64,000 bases of DNA, from positions 248,001 to 312,000 of the forward strand of contig NZ_JBCDNA010000001.1 of the NCBI RefSeq assembly GCF_038433205.1, in the 5' to 3' direction. Position 1 is the stretch's first letter, and the number at the start of each line of letters is the position of its first letter. This DNA is from Lutimonas vermicola (GTDB taxonomy: Bacteria > Bacteroidota > Bacteroidia > Flavobacteriales > Flavobacteriaceae). Position numbers and translations under genes: made by a program. The notes beneath the pieces were generated by a model, which saw only the letters and a program-made list of their open reading frames with translations, was not told the DNA's origin and searched no databases. Positions 43,143-51,979 of the stretch are shown here, piece after piece.

Positions 43143-43685
43143 ATGAAAAATAATATGGAAGAATTTTTTAAGAATAATAAGCACGAATTTGATTTTGCTG
43201 AGCCGGATGTAGGCCATTTTGAAAGATTTCGCGCAAGATTGGAGAAAGTTGATGAGACTCCAAAGAAAAAGGGAGGAACACCCTGGTATATATTGGCAGT
43301 GGCCGCATCGGTCTTATTGTTTTTTGGTTACTGGATGGGTAATTACAATCAAAGCGATTCCCGAGGGATAGACCTTGCGGATGTATCTCCTAAAATGGAA
43401 GAGACTCAGAATTTTTATATGACCAGTATTCAAAAAGAGGTGGAAGAAATTAAGACGAGAAAAACACCGGCGAATCAAAAAATTATTGAGGATGCTTTTA
43501 TACAACTGGAATTACTTGAAACAAATTATCGCAAACTTACTTTAGAGCTCAAAGAAAGCAATGCTGATAAACGTGTTATATATGCCATGATCACTAATTT
43601 TCAAACCAGGCTTCAAATTTTACAGAATTTGATGGATCAACTTGAGGAATTTGAAGAATTGGTGCCTCAGGAAAACAGAGTTTAA
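43143..43685 (+). CDS. Probable anti-sigma factor, single-pass membrane protein
   Basis: The 180-residue protein has a soluble N-terminus (1-45, FAEPDVGHFERFRARLEKV), one membrane helix (about 47-63) and a largely helical, coiled-coil-like outer part (about 80-175, rich in Glu, Leu and Lys). There is no zinc-binding ZAS motif (HxxxCxxC). Its position 6 bases after the ECF sigma gene and its topology support an anti-sigma role, which the sequence alone does not prove. The extracytoplasmic coiled coil could be the sensing part. Confidence 0.7.
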   Translation: MKNNMEEFFKNNKHEFDFAEPDVGHFERFRARLEKVDETPKKKGGTPWYILAVAASVLLFFGYWMGNYNQSDSRGIDLADVSPKMEETQNFYMTSIQKEVEEIKTRKTPANQKIIEDAFIQLELLETNYRKLTLELKESNADKRVIYAMITNFQTRLQILQNLMDQLEEFEELVPQENRV

Positions 43686-43705
43686 CATTATTAAAATCAA
43701 AAGTC

Positions 43706-44788
43706 ATGAATAGAAGGATACAATTATTAATAGCCATGTTTTTGGTGGTACCCATGTTGGGTATTGCTAATCCTAAAAAAAACGCAGGGGATTATGAAAA
43801 AACCAAAACCATTAAAAAAGAATACGACGTGAATGCTGATGCAAACCTCAGTATTGAAAATAAATATGGAAATGTAGACGTCATTTCCTGGGATCAGAAT
43901 AAGGTTGAAATAGAAGTGACCATCACAGTGAGCGGAAATAACGAAGCTAAAGTAATTGAAAGGCTATCCAAGATCAATGTAAAATTTGAAAACAGCAGAT
44001 CTGCGGTTTCGGCTAAAACAACGCTTGAAAACAATTCAAAAGGCTGGTACAATTCAAAGAATAAAATGAATTACCAGATTGATTACAAGGTAAAGGTACC
44101 TGTTACCAATAGTATCGACCTAAATAACGATTATGGAACCATTACTTTGAATGAGATCAAGGGAAAGGCAGAAATTAGTTGTGATTATGGGAAAATACTT
44201 ATTGGAAGCCTGTATCACATAAATAACAGTGTCAATATTGACTATACTTCAGACTCAGAAATAGGGTTGATGAATGGAGGTAATGTTAATGCAAATTATT
44301 CTAAATTCAGGGTTGGGAAGGCTAAAAATATTGAATTAAATGCCGACTATACCGAATCTGTTTTTGAAAACATTGAAGAATTGAAATTTGTTTGTGATTA
44401 TGGAAATGTTGAGGTAAAAAACGCGAATATCATAGAAGGTCAGGGAGATTATATAACCATGCGATTCGGAACCATTTACAAAAAGCTTAGCATTCAGGCT
44501 GATTACGGTGGCATTAAAGTGGATAAGTTGATGAAGGGTTTTGAGAGCATTGATATTCATACAGATTATGCAGGTATTAAAATAGGTCTTGATAGTGATG
44601 TGTCTTTTGATTTTATCGCCGAATTAAACTATGCCGGTTTTGACTATGACGAGCAGAATATAACTTATCTTAAAAAAGTGGTAAAATCCTCTTCCAGCTA
44701 TTATGAAGGCTTTGTCAATAAAGAAAATTCTGGATCAAAAATGGAAATAAGTTCTGAATACGGAGGTGTAAAAATTTATAACAACTAA
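43706..44788 (+). CDS. Secreted DUF4097-like beta-repeat protein
   Basis: The 360-residue protein has a signal peptide (about 1-21, ending GIAN). From residue ~45 it has about a dozen short repeats of the form [KND]YG-x-[IV]-x-[IVL], e.g. KYGNVDVI, DYGTITLN, DYGKILIG, DYGGIKVD, DYAGIKIG and EYGGVKIYN. This is the pattern of DUF4097/adhesin-like beta-helix proteins. It is third in the ECF sigma cassette, so it is likely produced when the sigma factor is free. Role unknown; envelope location is inferred. Confidence 0.75.
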   Translation: MNRRIQLLIAMFLVVPMLGIANPKKNAGDYEKTKTIKKEYDVNADANLSIENKYGNVDVISWDQNKVEIEVTITVSGNNEAKVIERLSKINVKFENSRSAVSAKTTLENNSKGWYNSKNKMNYQIDYKVKVPVTNSIDLNNDYGTITLNEIKGKAEISCDYGKILIGSLYHINNSVNIDYTSDSEIGLMNGGNVNANYSKFRVGKAKNIELNADYTESVFENIEELKFVCDYGNVEVKNANIIEGQGDYITMRFGTIYKKLSIQADYGGIKVDKLMKGFESIDIHTDYAGIKIGLDSDVSFDFIAELNYAGFDYDEQNITYLKKVVKSSSSYYEGFVNKENSGSKMEISSEYGGVKIYNN

Positions 44789-44800
44789 TATAACGTAACA

Positions 44801-45523
44801 ATGAAAAATTCAATTTTAAAATCGACTGTCTTACTTTTAATTTTAACCCTCGCATTCGGTACTTCTTATGCGCAGAAAGTAAAGGGGAATGGAAAAATTA
44901 TAAATAAAACCAGGACTGTCGGAAGTTTTGACGGGGTAGGGGTATCAGGTTCCTTTGATGTCTTTTTAGTGGCCGGTGAAGAAGGAAAGCTTGATATAAG
45001 CGTTGAAGAGAATCTTGAGCCTTATTTGATTACAGAAGTAAAAGATGGCACTTTAAACATCAAATGGAAAAAGGGGACAAATATAAGAACTTCAGCCAAG
45101 ACGACGGTAACAGTTCATTTTAAGAATATAAATTCTCTGGCCATGGCAGGATCGGGTGATATCATTGGAAAAGATAAAATCAAAGGCAATTCTTTAAATG
45201 TGGCCCTTGCCGGATCCGGAGATATTGATGTTGAGATGGATGTCCAGCAGCTTAAAACAGCTATATCGGGATCCGGAGATATTGAATTTTCAGGGAGTGC
45301 AACCGAATTTGAAGCAGCCGTATCCGGTTCAGGAGATGTTGATGCCTATGATTTGAAAACAGAAAAGGCAGCCTTGAAAATCTCTGGTTCAGGCTCTATT
45401 GGAGTACATGTAGAGAAGGAAATTGTTGCCAGGGTTTCAGGCTCCGGAGATATCAAATACAAAGGGCAACCCAGAATCGAAGACATTAAAGTAAGCGGTT
45501 CAGGCAATATCAGTTCTTATTAA
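44801..45523 (+). CDS. Head-GIN domain (DUF2807) secreted protein
   Basis: The 240-residue protein has a signal peptide (about 1-24, ending SYAQ), then a DUF2807 beta-solenoid with seven [AS]GSG-[DSN] repeats roughly 20 residues apart (e.g. AGSGDIIGK, SGSGDIEFS, SGSGDVDAY, SGSGNISSY at the end). GVGVSGSFDVFLV is the usual family start. The family is common in Bacteroidota next to ECF sigma genes. It closes the four-gene cassette and is followed by a strong terminator. Confidence 0.9.
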   Translation: MKNSILKSTVLLLILTLAFGTSYAQKVKGNGKIINKTRTVGSFDGVGVSGSFDVFLVAGEEGKLDISVEENLEPYLITEVKDGTLNIKWKKGTNIRTSAKTTVTVHFKNINSLAMAGSGDIIGKDKIKGNSLNVALAGSGDIDVEMDVQQLKTAISGSGDIEFSGSATEFEAAVSGSGDVDAYDLKTEKAALKISGSGSIGVHVEKEIVARVSGSGDIKYKGQPRIEDIKVSGSGNISSY

Positions 45524-45547
45524 AATTATTGTGGTTAGTTGATAAGT

Positions 45548-45585
45548 AAATGTCGGTACCCGTGGGTATCGGCATTTATTTTTTC
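45548..45585 (+). terminator. Intrinsic terminator after the head-GIN gene
   Basis: A 14-bp stem with G-T wobbles, AAATGTCGGTACCC/GGGTATCGGCATTT, loop GT, followed by ATTTTTT. It overlaps the end of the convergent small membrane protein gene. Confidence 0.85.
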
Positions 45586-45965
45586 TCCTCTGTCTTTCTT
45601 GTAAGCGTTTTTACAAGTGCAGTTGAATCACATAATTCCACTGTGATCACAAGCTCTTTTAGGTCACCGGAACCTTCTATCCAGTAATTTCTGCAAGGAT
45701 CATTCTTTACCTGGCTTTTTGAAAAATCGATTTCTCCCCTGTTGAGTACCTGCATGACGTCCAGGCTGTCGGTTGGGGTTGAAAGGAGTACTTCTTTTAC
45801 ATCCTCGCTGAGCATGATCTTTTTCTGGCTTATGATATTTAAGATCCTGTCATTGGGTAACCAGTTGCAGGATGCTTTTTTACCTCCGAGAAAAAAGAAA
45901 ACTAGAACGATTCCAATGGCGAAACCAAACCCATACAGCGTAAAACGCGTTTTCATGTCGTCCAT
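45576..45965 (-). CDS. Small membrane-anchored protein, DUF4258-like
   Basis: The 129-residue protein has an N-terminal membrane helix (about 9-27, containing FAIGIVLVFFFLGG). The outer part has LSEDVKEVLLSTP, VLNRGEIDFSKSQVKNDPCRNYWIEG and ELVITVELCDST, which resembles DUF4258 proteins (weak memory match). The alternative start at the fourth codon (45956) is also possible. It follows ald with only 3 bases between them, so it is co-transcribed. Function unknown. Confidence 0.75.
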   Translation of the reverse strand: MDDMKTRFTLYGFGFAIGIVLVFFFLGGKKASCNWLPNDRILNIISQKKIMLSEDVKEVLLSTPTDSLDVMQVLNRGEIDFSKSQVKNDPCRNYWIEGSGDLKELVITVELCDSTALVKTLTRKTEEKK

Positions 45966-45968
45966 TGG

Positions 45969-47168
45969 CTAGAAAATAAGCAGGTTGATGTCAGTAAAAG
46001 GCAGGTTGAACCAATCTGCAATACGCTTATTGGTAAGAATTCCATGGTAAAAATACATACCTTTCTGGAGGCTTTTGTCAAATCTGGCAGCATTTTCTAT
46101 ACCCCCCATTTCACCTACATTTAAAAGGTAAGGTGTAAAAATATTGCTTATGGAAACGGATGCGGTTCTGGAATACCTAGAAGGTATATTCGGAACGCAG
46201 TAATGAATTACGCCGTGTCTTACGATAGTTGGTTTACTGTGTGTGGTAATCTCTGAGGTTTCAAAACAACCTCCATTGTCGATGCTGACATCAATAACCA
46301 CAGCTCCGTCTTTCATTTGCTCCACCATCGTTTCACTAACTACCACGGGTGTTCTGGTTTTTCCCCTCAAAGCCCCAATAGCAACATCGCATTCAGCGAG
46401 TGACTTGGTTAAATTTTTTGGCTGAATGGTAGAAGTGGCAATCGGATGCTGTAATTTGTGTTGTATGCTTCTCAATTTCGTGAGTGAGTTGTCAAAAACT
46501 TCTACGCTTGCACCCAATCCCATTGCAGAACGGGCGGCGAATTCAGCAACGGTACCGGCACCTATAATAACGACCTTACTCGGTGGGACCCCTCCAATAT
46601 TACCTAACAAAAGGCCATTTCCGATATTGTTATTGTTCATAATCTCGGCAGCGATAAGTACCGAGGCAATTCCGGCAATTTCACTTAAGGATTTTACCAG
46701 AGGGTAAATACCATGTGAGTCTTGAATATAATCAAAGGCTATGGCAGTGATTCTTTTTTCCGCCAGGGCTTTAAAATATTCCTTTTTCTGCGTTTTGATC
46801 TGCATGGCCGAGATCAAAACACTTTGCGGATTTATCATCTTGACCTCATCAAGAGACGGAGGTTCAATTTTTAATATAATGTTACAGGCAAAGACATCAT
46901 TTGCATTATATGAAATTTTCGCACCTGCTTCAGAATATTCCTGATCAGTATAATTTGTTCCATCCCCTGCACCTGATTCTACTACGATTCTATGGCCATG
47001 TGAAGTAAGCGCAGCTACTGCGTTGGGGGTGAGACAAATACGTTTCTCATCGAAATGTGTCTCTTTAGGGATACCGATATATAATTCGTCCTTATGCTTT
47101 TTTATTTCAAGCATCTCGGGTTTTGGCATCAGCTCTTCACGGCTAAAAGGTGAAAGTTGTTTGGACAT
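45969..47168 (-). CDS. ald: Alanine dehydrogenase
   Basis: The 399-residue NAD-dependent enzyme deaminates alanine to pyruvate and ammonia, or runs in reverse. The N-terminal catalytic region has YIGIPKETHFDEKRICLTPNA; the NAD-binding motif is VVIIGAGTVAEFAARSA, then IGALRGKTRTPVVVSETMVEQM and VIDVSIDNGGCFETS. The N-terminus is ~25 residues longer than usual Ald, which is the Bacteroidota form. It is cotranscribed with tsaE upstream (gap 1 base) and the small membrane protein downstream. Confidence 0.93.
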   Translation of the reverse strand: MSKQLSPFSREELMPKPEMLEIKKHKDELYIGIPKETHFDEKRICLTPNAVAALTSHGHRIVVESGAGDGTNYTDQEYSEAGAKISYNANDVFACNIILKIEPPSLDEVKMINPQSVLISAMQIKTQKKEYFKALAEKRITAIAFDYIQDSHGIYPLVKSLSEIAGIASVLIAAEIMNNNNIGNGLLLGNIGGVPPSKVVIIGAGTVAEFAARSAMGLGASVEVFDNSLTKLRSIQHKLQHPIATSTIQPKNLTKSLAECDVAIGALRGKTRTPVVVSETMVEQMKDGAVVIDVSIDNGGCFETSEITTHSKPTIVRHGVIHYCVPNIPSRYSRTASVSISNIFTPYLLNVGEMGGIENAARFDKSLQKGMYFYHGILTNKRIADWFNLPFTDINLLIF

Positions 47169-47169
47169 T

Positions 47170-47577
47170 TTAGTTGATTTCTATGGTTCTGGTATTATCC
47201 TGATTAATGCTTAATTTAATAACAACCGACTCTAAAGGTAGTAAATTTTCAACTTTATCCGGCCATTCTATAAAACACCAGGCCTCGCTGTCAAAATATT
47301 CTTCAATTCCCATGTCATAGGCTTCTTCCTCGCTATTTATCCGGTAAAAATCAAAATGATACAGGGTTTCTTCGTTTATTGAATGGTATTCATTAACAAG
47401 AGAAAAAGTGGGTGAACTGGTAACATCATCAACACCAAGCTGCTTAGAGATTTCTTTGATCAAAGTGGTTTTCCCACTTCCCATAGGCCCGTAAAACAGC
47501 AACACTCTTGAGTTGCAGTTATGCAGAATCCATTTGGCAGTTTCCGATATTTCAGAAAGCTGGTATGTTCGCTTCAT
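47170..47577 (-). CDS. tsaE: tRNA threonylcarbamoyladenosine biosynthesis ATPase TsaE
   Basis: The 135-residue P-loop ATPase is needed for t6A formation at A37 of ANN-decoding tRNAs, together with TsaB and TsaD. Walker A is GPMGSGKTTLIKEI, followed by SSPTFSLVNEY and DFYRI; WCFIEWPDKVENLLP is the typical Trp-rich end. Length is normal. Its stop is one base from the ald start, so the genes are coupled although functionally unrelated. Confidence 0.94.
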   Translation of the reverse strand: MKRTYQLSEISETAKWILHNCNSRVLLFYGPMGSGKTTLIKEISKQLGVDDVTSSPTFSLVNEYHSINEETLYHFDFYRINSEEEAYDMGIEEYFDSEAWCFIEWPDKVENLLPLESVVIKLSINQDNTRTIEIN

Positions 47578-47613
47578 GCTTGATATTTCTTGTATAAAAA
47601 CTTATCTGTTGCT

Positions 47614-48333
47614 TTAATTCAATTCCATTGAATGATAGACATTTTGCACGTCATCCTCCTCCTCAAGCCGCTCTAAAAGCTTTTCAACATCCGCCTGCTC
47701 TTCTTCACTTAATTTTTTGGTTGTGGTTGGGATTCTCTCAAAACCAGATGAAAGTATCTCCAGTTCATTTTCCTCAAGGTATTTTTGAATGGCACCGAAT
47801 TGCTCAAAAGGAGCATAGATCAGGATTCCGTCTTCATCCTCAAACACTTCTTCCACGTCATAATCGATCAATTCCAGTTCAAATTCTTCAAGATCCATTT
47901 TTAAGCCCTCAGCAGCGATCCTGAAATTACAGGTATGGTCAAACATAAAAACAACTGATCCCGATGTGCCAAAGGTTCCATCACATTTATTAAATGCAGC
48001 ACGAACATTGGCAACGGTTCGGTTATTGTTATCTGTAGCGGTTTCGATCAATACGGCTATACCATGCGGGGCATATCCTTCGAAAAGAATCTCCTTGTAG
48101 TCTGCAGTATCTTTATCAGATGCTTTTTTGATAGCCCTCTCAACATTTTCCTTAGGCATATTAGCTGCTTTTGCATTTTGCATCACAGCCCTTAGCCGGG
48201 CATTGGTCTCAGGATTTGGACCACCTTCTTTAACCGCCATTACGATATCTTTACCAATTCTGGTAAAAGTTTTGGCCATGGCCGACCAGCGTTTCATTTT
48301 TCGGGCTTTTCTAAATTCAAATGCTCTTCCCAT
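47614..48333 (-). CDS. YebC/PmpR family protein
   Basis: The 239-residue protein is of the YebC/PmpR family, DNA-binding regulators of which some members relieve ribosome stalling at proline stretches. The family start MGRAFEFRKARKMKRWSAMAKTFTRIGKDI and GGPNPETNARLRAVMQNAKAANMPKENVERAIKK are present. The acidic tail (EEEDDVQNVYHSMEL) is typical. It lies 36 bases upstream of tsaE. Confidence 0.95.
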   Translation of the reverse strand: MGRAFEFRKARKMKRWSAMAKTFTRIGKDIVMAVKEGGPNPETNARLRAVMQNAKAANMPKENVERAIKKASDKDTADYKEILFEGYAPHGIAVLIETATDNNNRTVANVRAAFNKCDGTFGTSGSVVFMFDHTCNFRIAAEGLKMDLEEFELELIDYDVEEVFEDEDGILIYAPFEQFGAIQKYLEENELEILSSGFERIPTTTKKLSEEEQADVEKLLERLEEEDDVQNVYHSMELN

Positions 48334-48363
48334 GATTTGTTAGTTTGTCAATTTTGAAATGTG

Positions 48364-49992
48364 TTAAACTTGTAATATGCCTAAATTGAACTTTTTTTCG
48401 ATAGGGGCCTGATTGGCTGCATGAATACCTGAACTGATCCAATGTCTGGTATCCAATGGATCAATAATGGCATCAGTCCATAATCTTGCCGCAGCATAAT
48501 AAGGCGAAATTTGTTCTTTATAGCGATCAGTGATCGTTTGAAGTATCTCGTTTTCCTTTGCTTTGCTTATAGTTTCTCCTTGTTTCTTTAAAGTTGCCGT
48601 TTCTATTTGCAGCAGTACCTTGGCCGCCTGTTCCCCGCCCATAACAGCCAACTCCGCACTTGGCCAGGCAACAATCAGTCTCGGGTCATACGCTTTTCCA
48701 CACATGGCATAATTTCCGGCACCATAGCTGTTGCCAATCACGACGGTAAATTTCGGAACCACTGAATTGCTTACGGCATTTACCATTTTTGCCCCGTCTT
48801 TGATAATGCCTGAATGCTCTGATTTACTGCCAACCATAAAGCCTGTTACGTCCTGAAAAAACACCAGCGGTATTTTCTTTTGATTGCAATTGGCTATGAA
48901 TCTGGTCGCCTTATCGGCACTGTCTGAATAAATCACGCCGCCAAATTGCATTTCGCCTTTTGCATTTTTCACCACCTTTCTTTGATTGGCAACGATACCA
49001 ACGGCCCAACCATCTATCCTGGCATAGGCACAAATGATGGTTTTGCCATAGTTCGCTTTGTATTCCTGCAATTCTGATTTATCAACCATACAGCGCAGGA
49101 TCTTTTTCATATCGTACTGTGCAGATCTCGCCTGTGGCAAAAGCCCGAACAGATTCGATTCGGGTTCTGAGGGTAACTGAGGTTCAGACCTGTTGAATCC
49201 CGCGCTTTCCTGGCTGCCTATTTTGTCTATAATGTTGATGATTGTTTCAAGGGCATCCTTGTCATCCTCTGCCTTGTAATCACAAACTCCCGAAATCTCT
49301 GTATGGGTAGTTGCTCCGCCGAGTTCTTCATTTTCAATCAGTTCTCCAATAGCCGCCTTAACCAAATAACTTCCGGCAAGAAAAATACTTCCTGTTTTGT
49401 TGACAATAATAGATTCATCACTCATAATGGGCAGGTAAGCACCTCCGGCCACACAGCTTCCCATCACTGCCGCAATCTGTGTAATCCCCATGCTGCTCAT
49501 GATCGCATTGTTTCTGAAGATCCTCCCAAAATGTTCTTTATCCGGAAAGATTTCATCCTGCATAGGAAGGTATACGCCTGCGCTATCAACTAAATAAATG
49601 ATCGGGAGTTTATTCTCCATGGAGATTTCCTGTGCCCTAAGATTTTTTTTTGCAGTAATCGGAAACCAGGCACCGGCTTTTACCGTGGCATCATTGGCGA
49701 CGACAATACATTGTTTTCCTTTGATAAATCCTATTTTAACCACAACCCCGCCAGAAGGGCAGCCCCCTTGTTCGGCATACATCCCGTCTCCGGCAAAGGC
49801 AGCAATTTCAAGCGCTTTCTGAGGCTCATCAAATAAAAAGTCAATGCGCTCACGTGCTGTCATTTTACCTGCTTCGTGAAGTTTGGATATCCTTGCTTCA
49901 CCGCCTCCTAATGATACATGACGCAGCTTTTTCCTTAATTGAGAAGCCAGCAATTTATTGTGGTCTTCATTCATATTGAAGTTGATATCCAT
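48364..49992 (-). CDS. Acyl-CoA carboxylase beta subunit (carboxyltransferase)
   Basis: The 542-residue carboxyltransferase moves CO2 from biotin to an acyl-CoA (propionyl- or methylcrotonyl-CoA type). Crotonase-fold motifs are visible, e.g. GKMTARERIDFLFD, MGSCVAGGAYLPIMSDESI, VNKTGSIFLAGS, FFQDVTGFMVGSKSEH and IGNSYGAGNYAMCGKAYDP. The match is strongest to methylcrotonyl-CoA carboxylases, though the acyl specificity cannot be assigned. Start: ATG at 49992 (MDINFNMNED) has AGGA 11 bases upstream; the frame continues upstream to 50040 without support. The biotin-carrying alpha subunit is not in the window. Confidence 0.92.
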   Translation of the reverse strand: MDINFNMNEDHNKLLASQLRKKLRHVSLGGGEARISKLHEAGKMTARERIDFLFDEPQKALEIAAFAGDGMYAEQGGCPSGGVVVKIGFIKGKQCIVVANDATVKAGAWFPITAKKNLRAQEISMENKLPIIYLVDSAGVYLPMQDEIFPDKEHFGRIFRNNAIMSSMGITQIAAVMGSCVAGGAYLPIMSDESIIVNKTGSIFLAGSYLVKAAIGELIENEELGGATTHTEISGVCDYKAEDDKDALETIINIIDKIGSQESAGFNRSEPQLPSEPESNLFGLLPQARSAQYDMKKILRCMVDKSELQEYKANYGKTIICAYARIDGWAVGIVANQRKVVKNAKGEMQFGGVIYSDSADKATRFIANCNQKKIPLVFFQDVTGFMVGSKSEHSGIIKDGAKMVNAVSNSVVPKFTVVIGNSYGAGNYAMCGKAYDPRLIVAWPSAELAVMGGEQAAKVLLQIETATLKKQGETISKAKENEILQTITDRYKEQISPYYAAARLWTDAIIDPLDTRHWISSGIHAANQAPIEKKFNLGILQV

Positions 49993-50053
49993 TATTTTTT
50001 GATCCTGATTTAAAGGGCTAAAGTACAAAATGCAGGTCAATTATCAGATAAAA

Positions 50054-50080
50054 TATACCATGTAAATAAATACCATGGTA
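50054..50080 (+). promoter_or_regulatory. Operator candidate upstream of the FMN reductase/MarR/pirin operon
   Basis: The perfect palindrome TACCATGGTA (50071-50080) lies 18 bases before the -7 box, and TACCATG also occurs 15 bases upstream at 50056. A repeat of this kind at the -33 region, next to a gene for a MarR protein, is typical of autoregulation. Confidence 0.5.
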
Positions 50081-50098
50081 AATATATAAATAATTTTG

Positions 50099-50106
50099 TA
50101 TATTTG
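50099..50106 (+). promoter_or_regulatory. -7 box (TATATTTG) for the FMN reductase operon
   Basis: Exact TAnnTTTG match. Predicted start near 50113 and a leader of about 18 nt before the ATG at 50131, which excludes the TTG at 50104 as a start. Confidence 0.5.
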
Positions 50107-50130
50107 TACCTCAAACTAAAAATGTCACAC

Positions 50131-50661
50131 ATGAAAAACATCATAACAATTGGAGGAAGTACGAGTAAAAACTCCATTAATAAGCAACTGGCCGAATATA
50201 CGGCTTCATTAGTCGAAGGGATTGAAACCAATAACCTTGACCTCAATGATTACGACTTACCGCTTTATTCGGTCGATATTGAAAATGAGTTTGGGTTTTC
50301 AAATGATTTAAAATCTTTAAACAGACTGGTTGAAGAGGCCGATGGGATTATCATATCACTGTCAGAGCACAATGGAGCCTACAGTGCAGCATTTAAAAAC
50401 GCTTTTGACTGGTTATCAAGAATTGAAGCCAAGGTATGGCGAAACAAACCCATGCTGTTGCTGAGTGCATCTCCAGGACCGAGAGGTGGTCAGTCTGTGA
50501 TGGATATTGCTCTAAACAGGTTTCCTTATAACGGAGGAAATATTATTGGTTCGATGACTTTTCCCTCTTTCGAAGAGAATTTTAAAGACGGAGTTGTTGC
50601 CAATAAAGAATTGAAAGAAAAGTTGATGGCCTTAAGTGATGAATTCTCAAAAAGCTTGTAA
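50131..50661 (+). CDS. NAD(P)H-dependent FMN reductase
   Basis: The 176-residue flavodoxin-like reductase has the FMN-phosphate loop GGSTSKNSIN near the start, then LSEHNGAYSAAFKNAFDWLSR, and SASPGPRGGQSVMDIA. Such enzymes reduce FMN or quinones/azo compounds with NAD(P)H. It is first in a three-gene operon with a MarR regulator (2 bases) and a pirin (10 bases). Oxidative or quinone-stress response is the likely context. Start at 50131 follows the -7 box by 25 bases; ATG at 50122 also possible. Confidence 0.92.
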   Translation: MKNIITIGGSTSKNSINKQLAEYTASLVEGIETNNLDLNDYDLPLYSVDIENEFGFSNDLKSLNRLVEEADGIIISLSEHNGAYSAAFKNAFDWLSRIEAKVWRNKPMLLLSASPGPRGGQSVMDIALNRFPYNGGNIIGSMTFPSFEENFKDGVVANKELKEKLMALSDEFSKSL

Positions 50662-50663
50662 TC

Positions 50664-51101
50664 ATGGGAGACCTTGCCAAGGAAATCAATTCAGCTTTTT
50701 CGAATGAAAGGTTGAAAGCACTTTTAAATATCAAATATACAGCGGGCTGGCTCGATCAAATTGGTACCGAATTGCTGAAACCATTTAATATTTCAGAGCA
50801 GCAATACAATATTTTAAGAATATTAAGAGGTGCAAGAAAAGAAATTACTGTTACAGAAGTAAAAGAGCGAATGGTTCAGAAATCCCCTAATACAACGAGA
50901 CTCATGGACAAGCTTTGTGAGAAAAAATTGACGGAAAGAAGGAGGTGTGACAATGACCGACGAGTTGTATTTGTAAAAATCACTAAAAAAGGGCTGACAC
51001 TTCTGGAAAAGATCAACTTAAAGGATTTTGACATGTATATGAATCGATTGACTGAGTCAGAAGCTAAAACATTGAATGATTTGTTGGATAAAATAAGATA
51101 A
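50664..51101 (+). CDS. MarR-family transcriptional regulator
   Basis: The 145-residue winged-helix repressor has ISEQQYNILRILRGARKEITVTEVKERMVQKSPNTTRLMDKLCEKKLTERRRCDNDRRVVFVKITKKG, the canonical MarR wHTH with the DxRxV wing. It begins 2 bases after the FMN reductase gene. A palindrome upstream of the operon is its probable operator. Ligand unknown; quinone or oxidant sensing is plausible since no Cys beyond CEKK and CDND segments is needed. Confidence 0.92.
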   Translation: MGDLAKEINSAFSNERLKALLNIKYTAGWLDQIGTELLKPFNISEQQYNILRILRGARKEITVTEVKERMVQKSPNTTRLMDKLCEKKLTERRRCDNDRRVVFVKITKKGLTLLEKINLKDFDMYMNRLTESEAKTLNDLLDKIR

Positions 51102-51111
51102 ACCAAGAGAT

Positions 51112-51834
51112 ATGAAAACAAAAATATTTAGGGCCAATGAGAGAGGGCATGCAAATTATGATTGGTTGAAGGCTAATTATTCTTTCAGTTTTGCAAATTA
51201 TCGCAATTCGGAAAGAGACAATTTTGGGGCTCTAAGGGTCTTAAACGATGATTTTATTAAGGGAGGTACAGGTTTTGCTGAGCATCCTCATCACAATATG
51301 GAAATCATTTCAATTCCTCTACAAGGGGGGCTTAAACACAAAGATTCGATGAGTAACAAATGGATTCCGTTGCTTACCGGAGAGGTACAGGTAATGAGCG
51401 CGGGTACTGGTGTATTGCACTCTGAAAGAAATTACGATGTACAAGAAGAATTGAATTTGTTTCAAATATGGATCATTCCTGAAAAGTCGGGAATAAACCC
51501 GGCATATGGTCAAAAATCATTTGATCCCGAAGAGAGAAAAAACAAGTTGCAGGTACTGGTTAAAAGTTATAAGGATGCTGAGGCAGATGATTTAAGCATC
51601 CATCAGGATGCCCGGATTTCAAGAATTGACCTCAGTGGAGCAAATACCTTTGAATATCAATTAAAATCAACAAATCACGGTGTTTATCTCATGCTTATTT
51701 CAGGGAAGGTAAAACTGAATGATGCGATGCTGGAATCAAGGGATGCAATGGGTATTTGGAAATCAGATTCCTTTACCGTGACTGCTGAGGATCATTCTGA
51801 AATCCTTTTTATTGAAGTACCCATGTTTTTTTAA
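51112..51834 (+). CDS. Pirin-family protein
   Basis: The 240-residue bicupin is like the YhhW/quercetin-dioxygenase-type pirin: FGALRVLNDDFIKGGTGFAEHPHHNMEIISIPLQG has the metal-binding HPHHNME, and VMSAGTGVLHSERN holds a further His and Glu. Metal-binding is intact in the N-terminal cupin; the C-terminal one is reduced (LMLISGKVKLN). It closes the FMN reductase/MarR operon, a gene set often found together; the pirin may act on a quinone or flavonoid substrate. Confidence 0.92.
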   Translation: MKTKIFRANERGHANYDWLKANYSFSFANYRNSERDNFGALRVLNDDFIKGGTGFAEHPHHNMEIISIPLQGGLKHKDSMSNKWIPLLTGEVQVMSAGTGVLHSERNYDVQEELNLFQIWIIPEKSGINPAYGQKSFDPEERKNKLQVLVKSYKDAEADDLSIHQDARISRIDLSGANTFEYQLKSTNHGVYLMLISGKVKLNDAMLESRDAMGIWKSDSFTVTAEDHSEILFIEVPMFF

Positions 51835-51936
51835 TGATACATGACTAATGTTGCAAAATCCATAATCTGCTGACCAGAGGTTCTGTAATCTTGTAAATTT
51901 ATCCTGATTTCTGTGCTAATTCTGCACTGCAATTGT

Positions 51937-51944
51937 TATGTTTG
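51937..51944 (+). promoter_or_regulatory. -7 box (TATGTTTG) for the PHP-ACT gene
   Basis: Exact TAnnTTTG match. Predicted start near 51951 gives a leader of about 29 nt, and AGGAAG lies before the ATG at 51980. Confidence 0.5.
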
Positions 51945-51979
51945 CAGCCATTATTAACGTCTTATATTGATAGGAAGAA

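Noticed and set aside
50037..50246. Minus-strand frame of 69 codons over the FMN reductase promoter
   Set aside because: It overlaps the operator, promoter and start of a well-supported plus-strand gene, and its product shows no family pattern.
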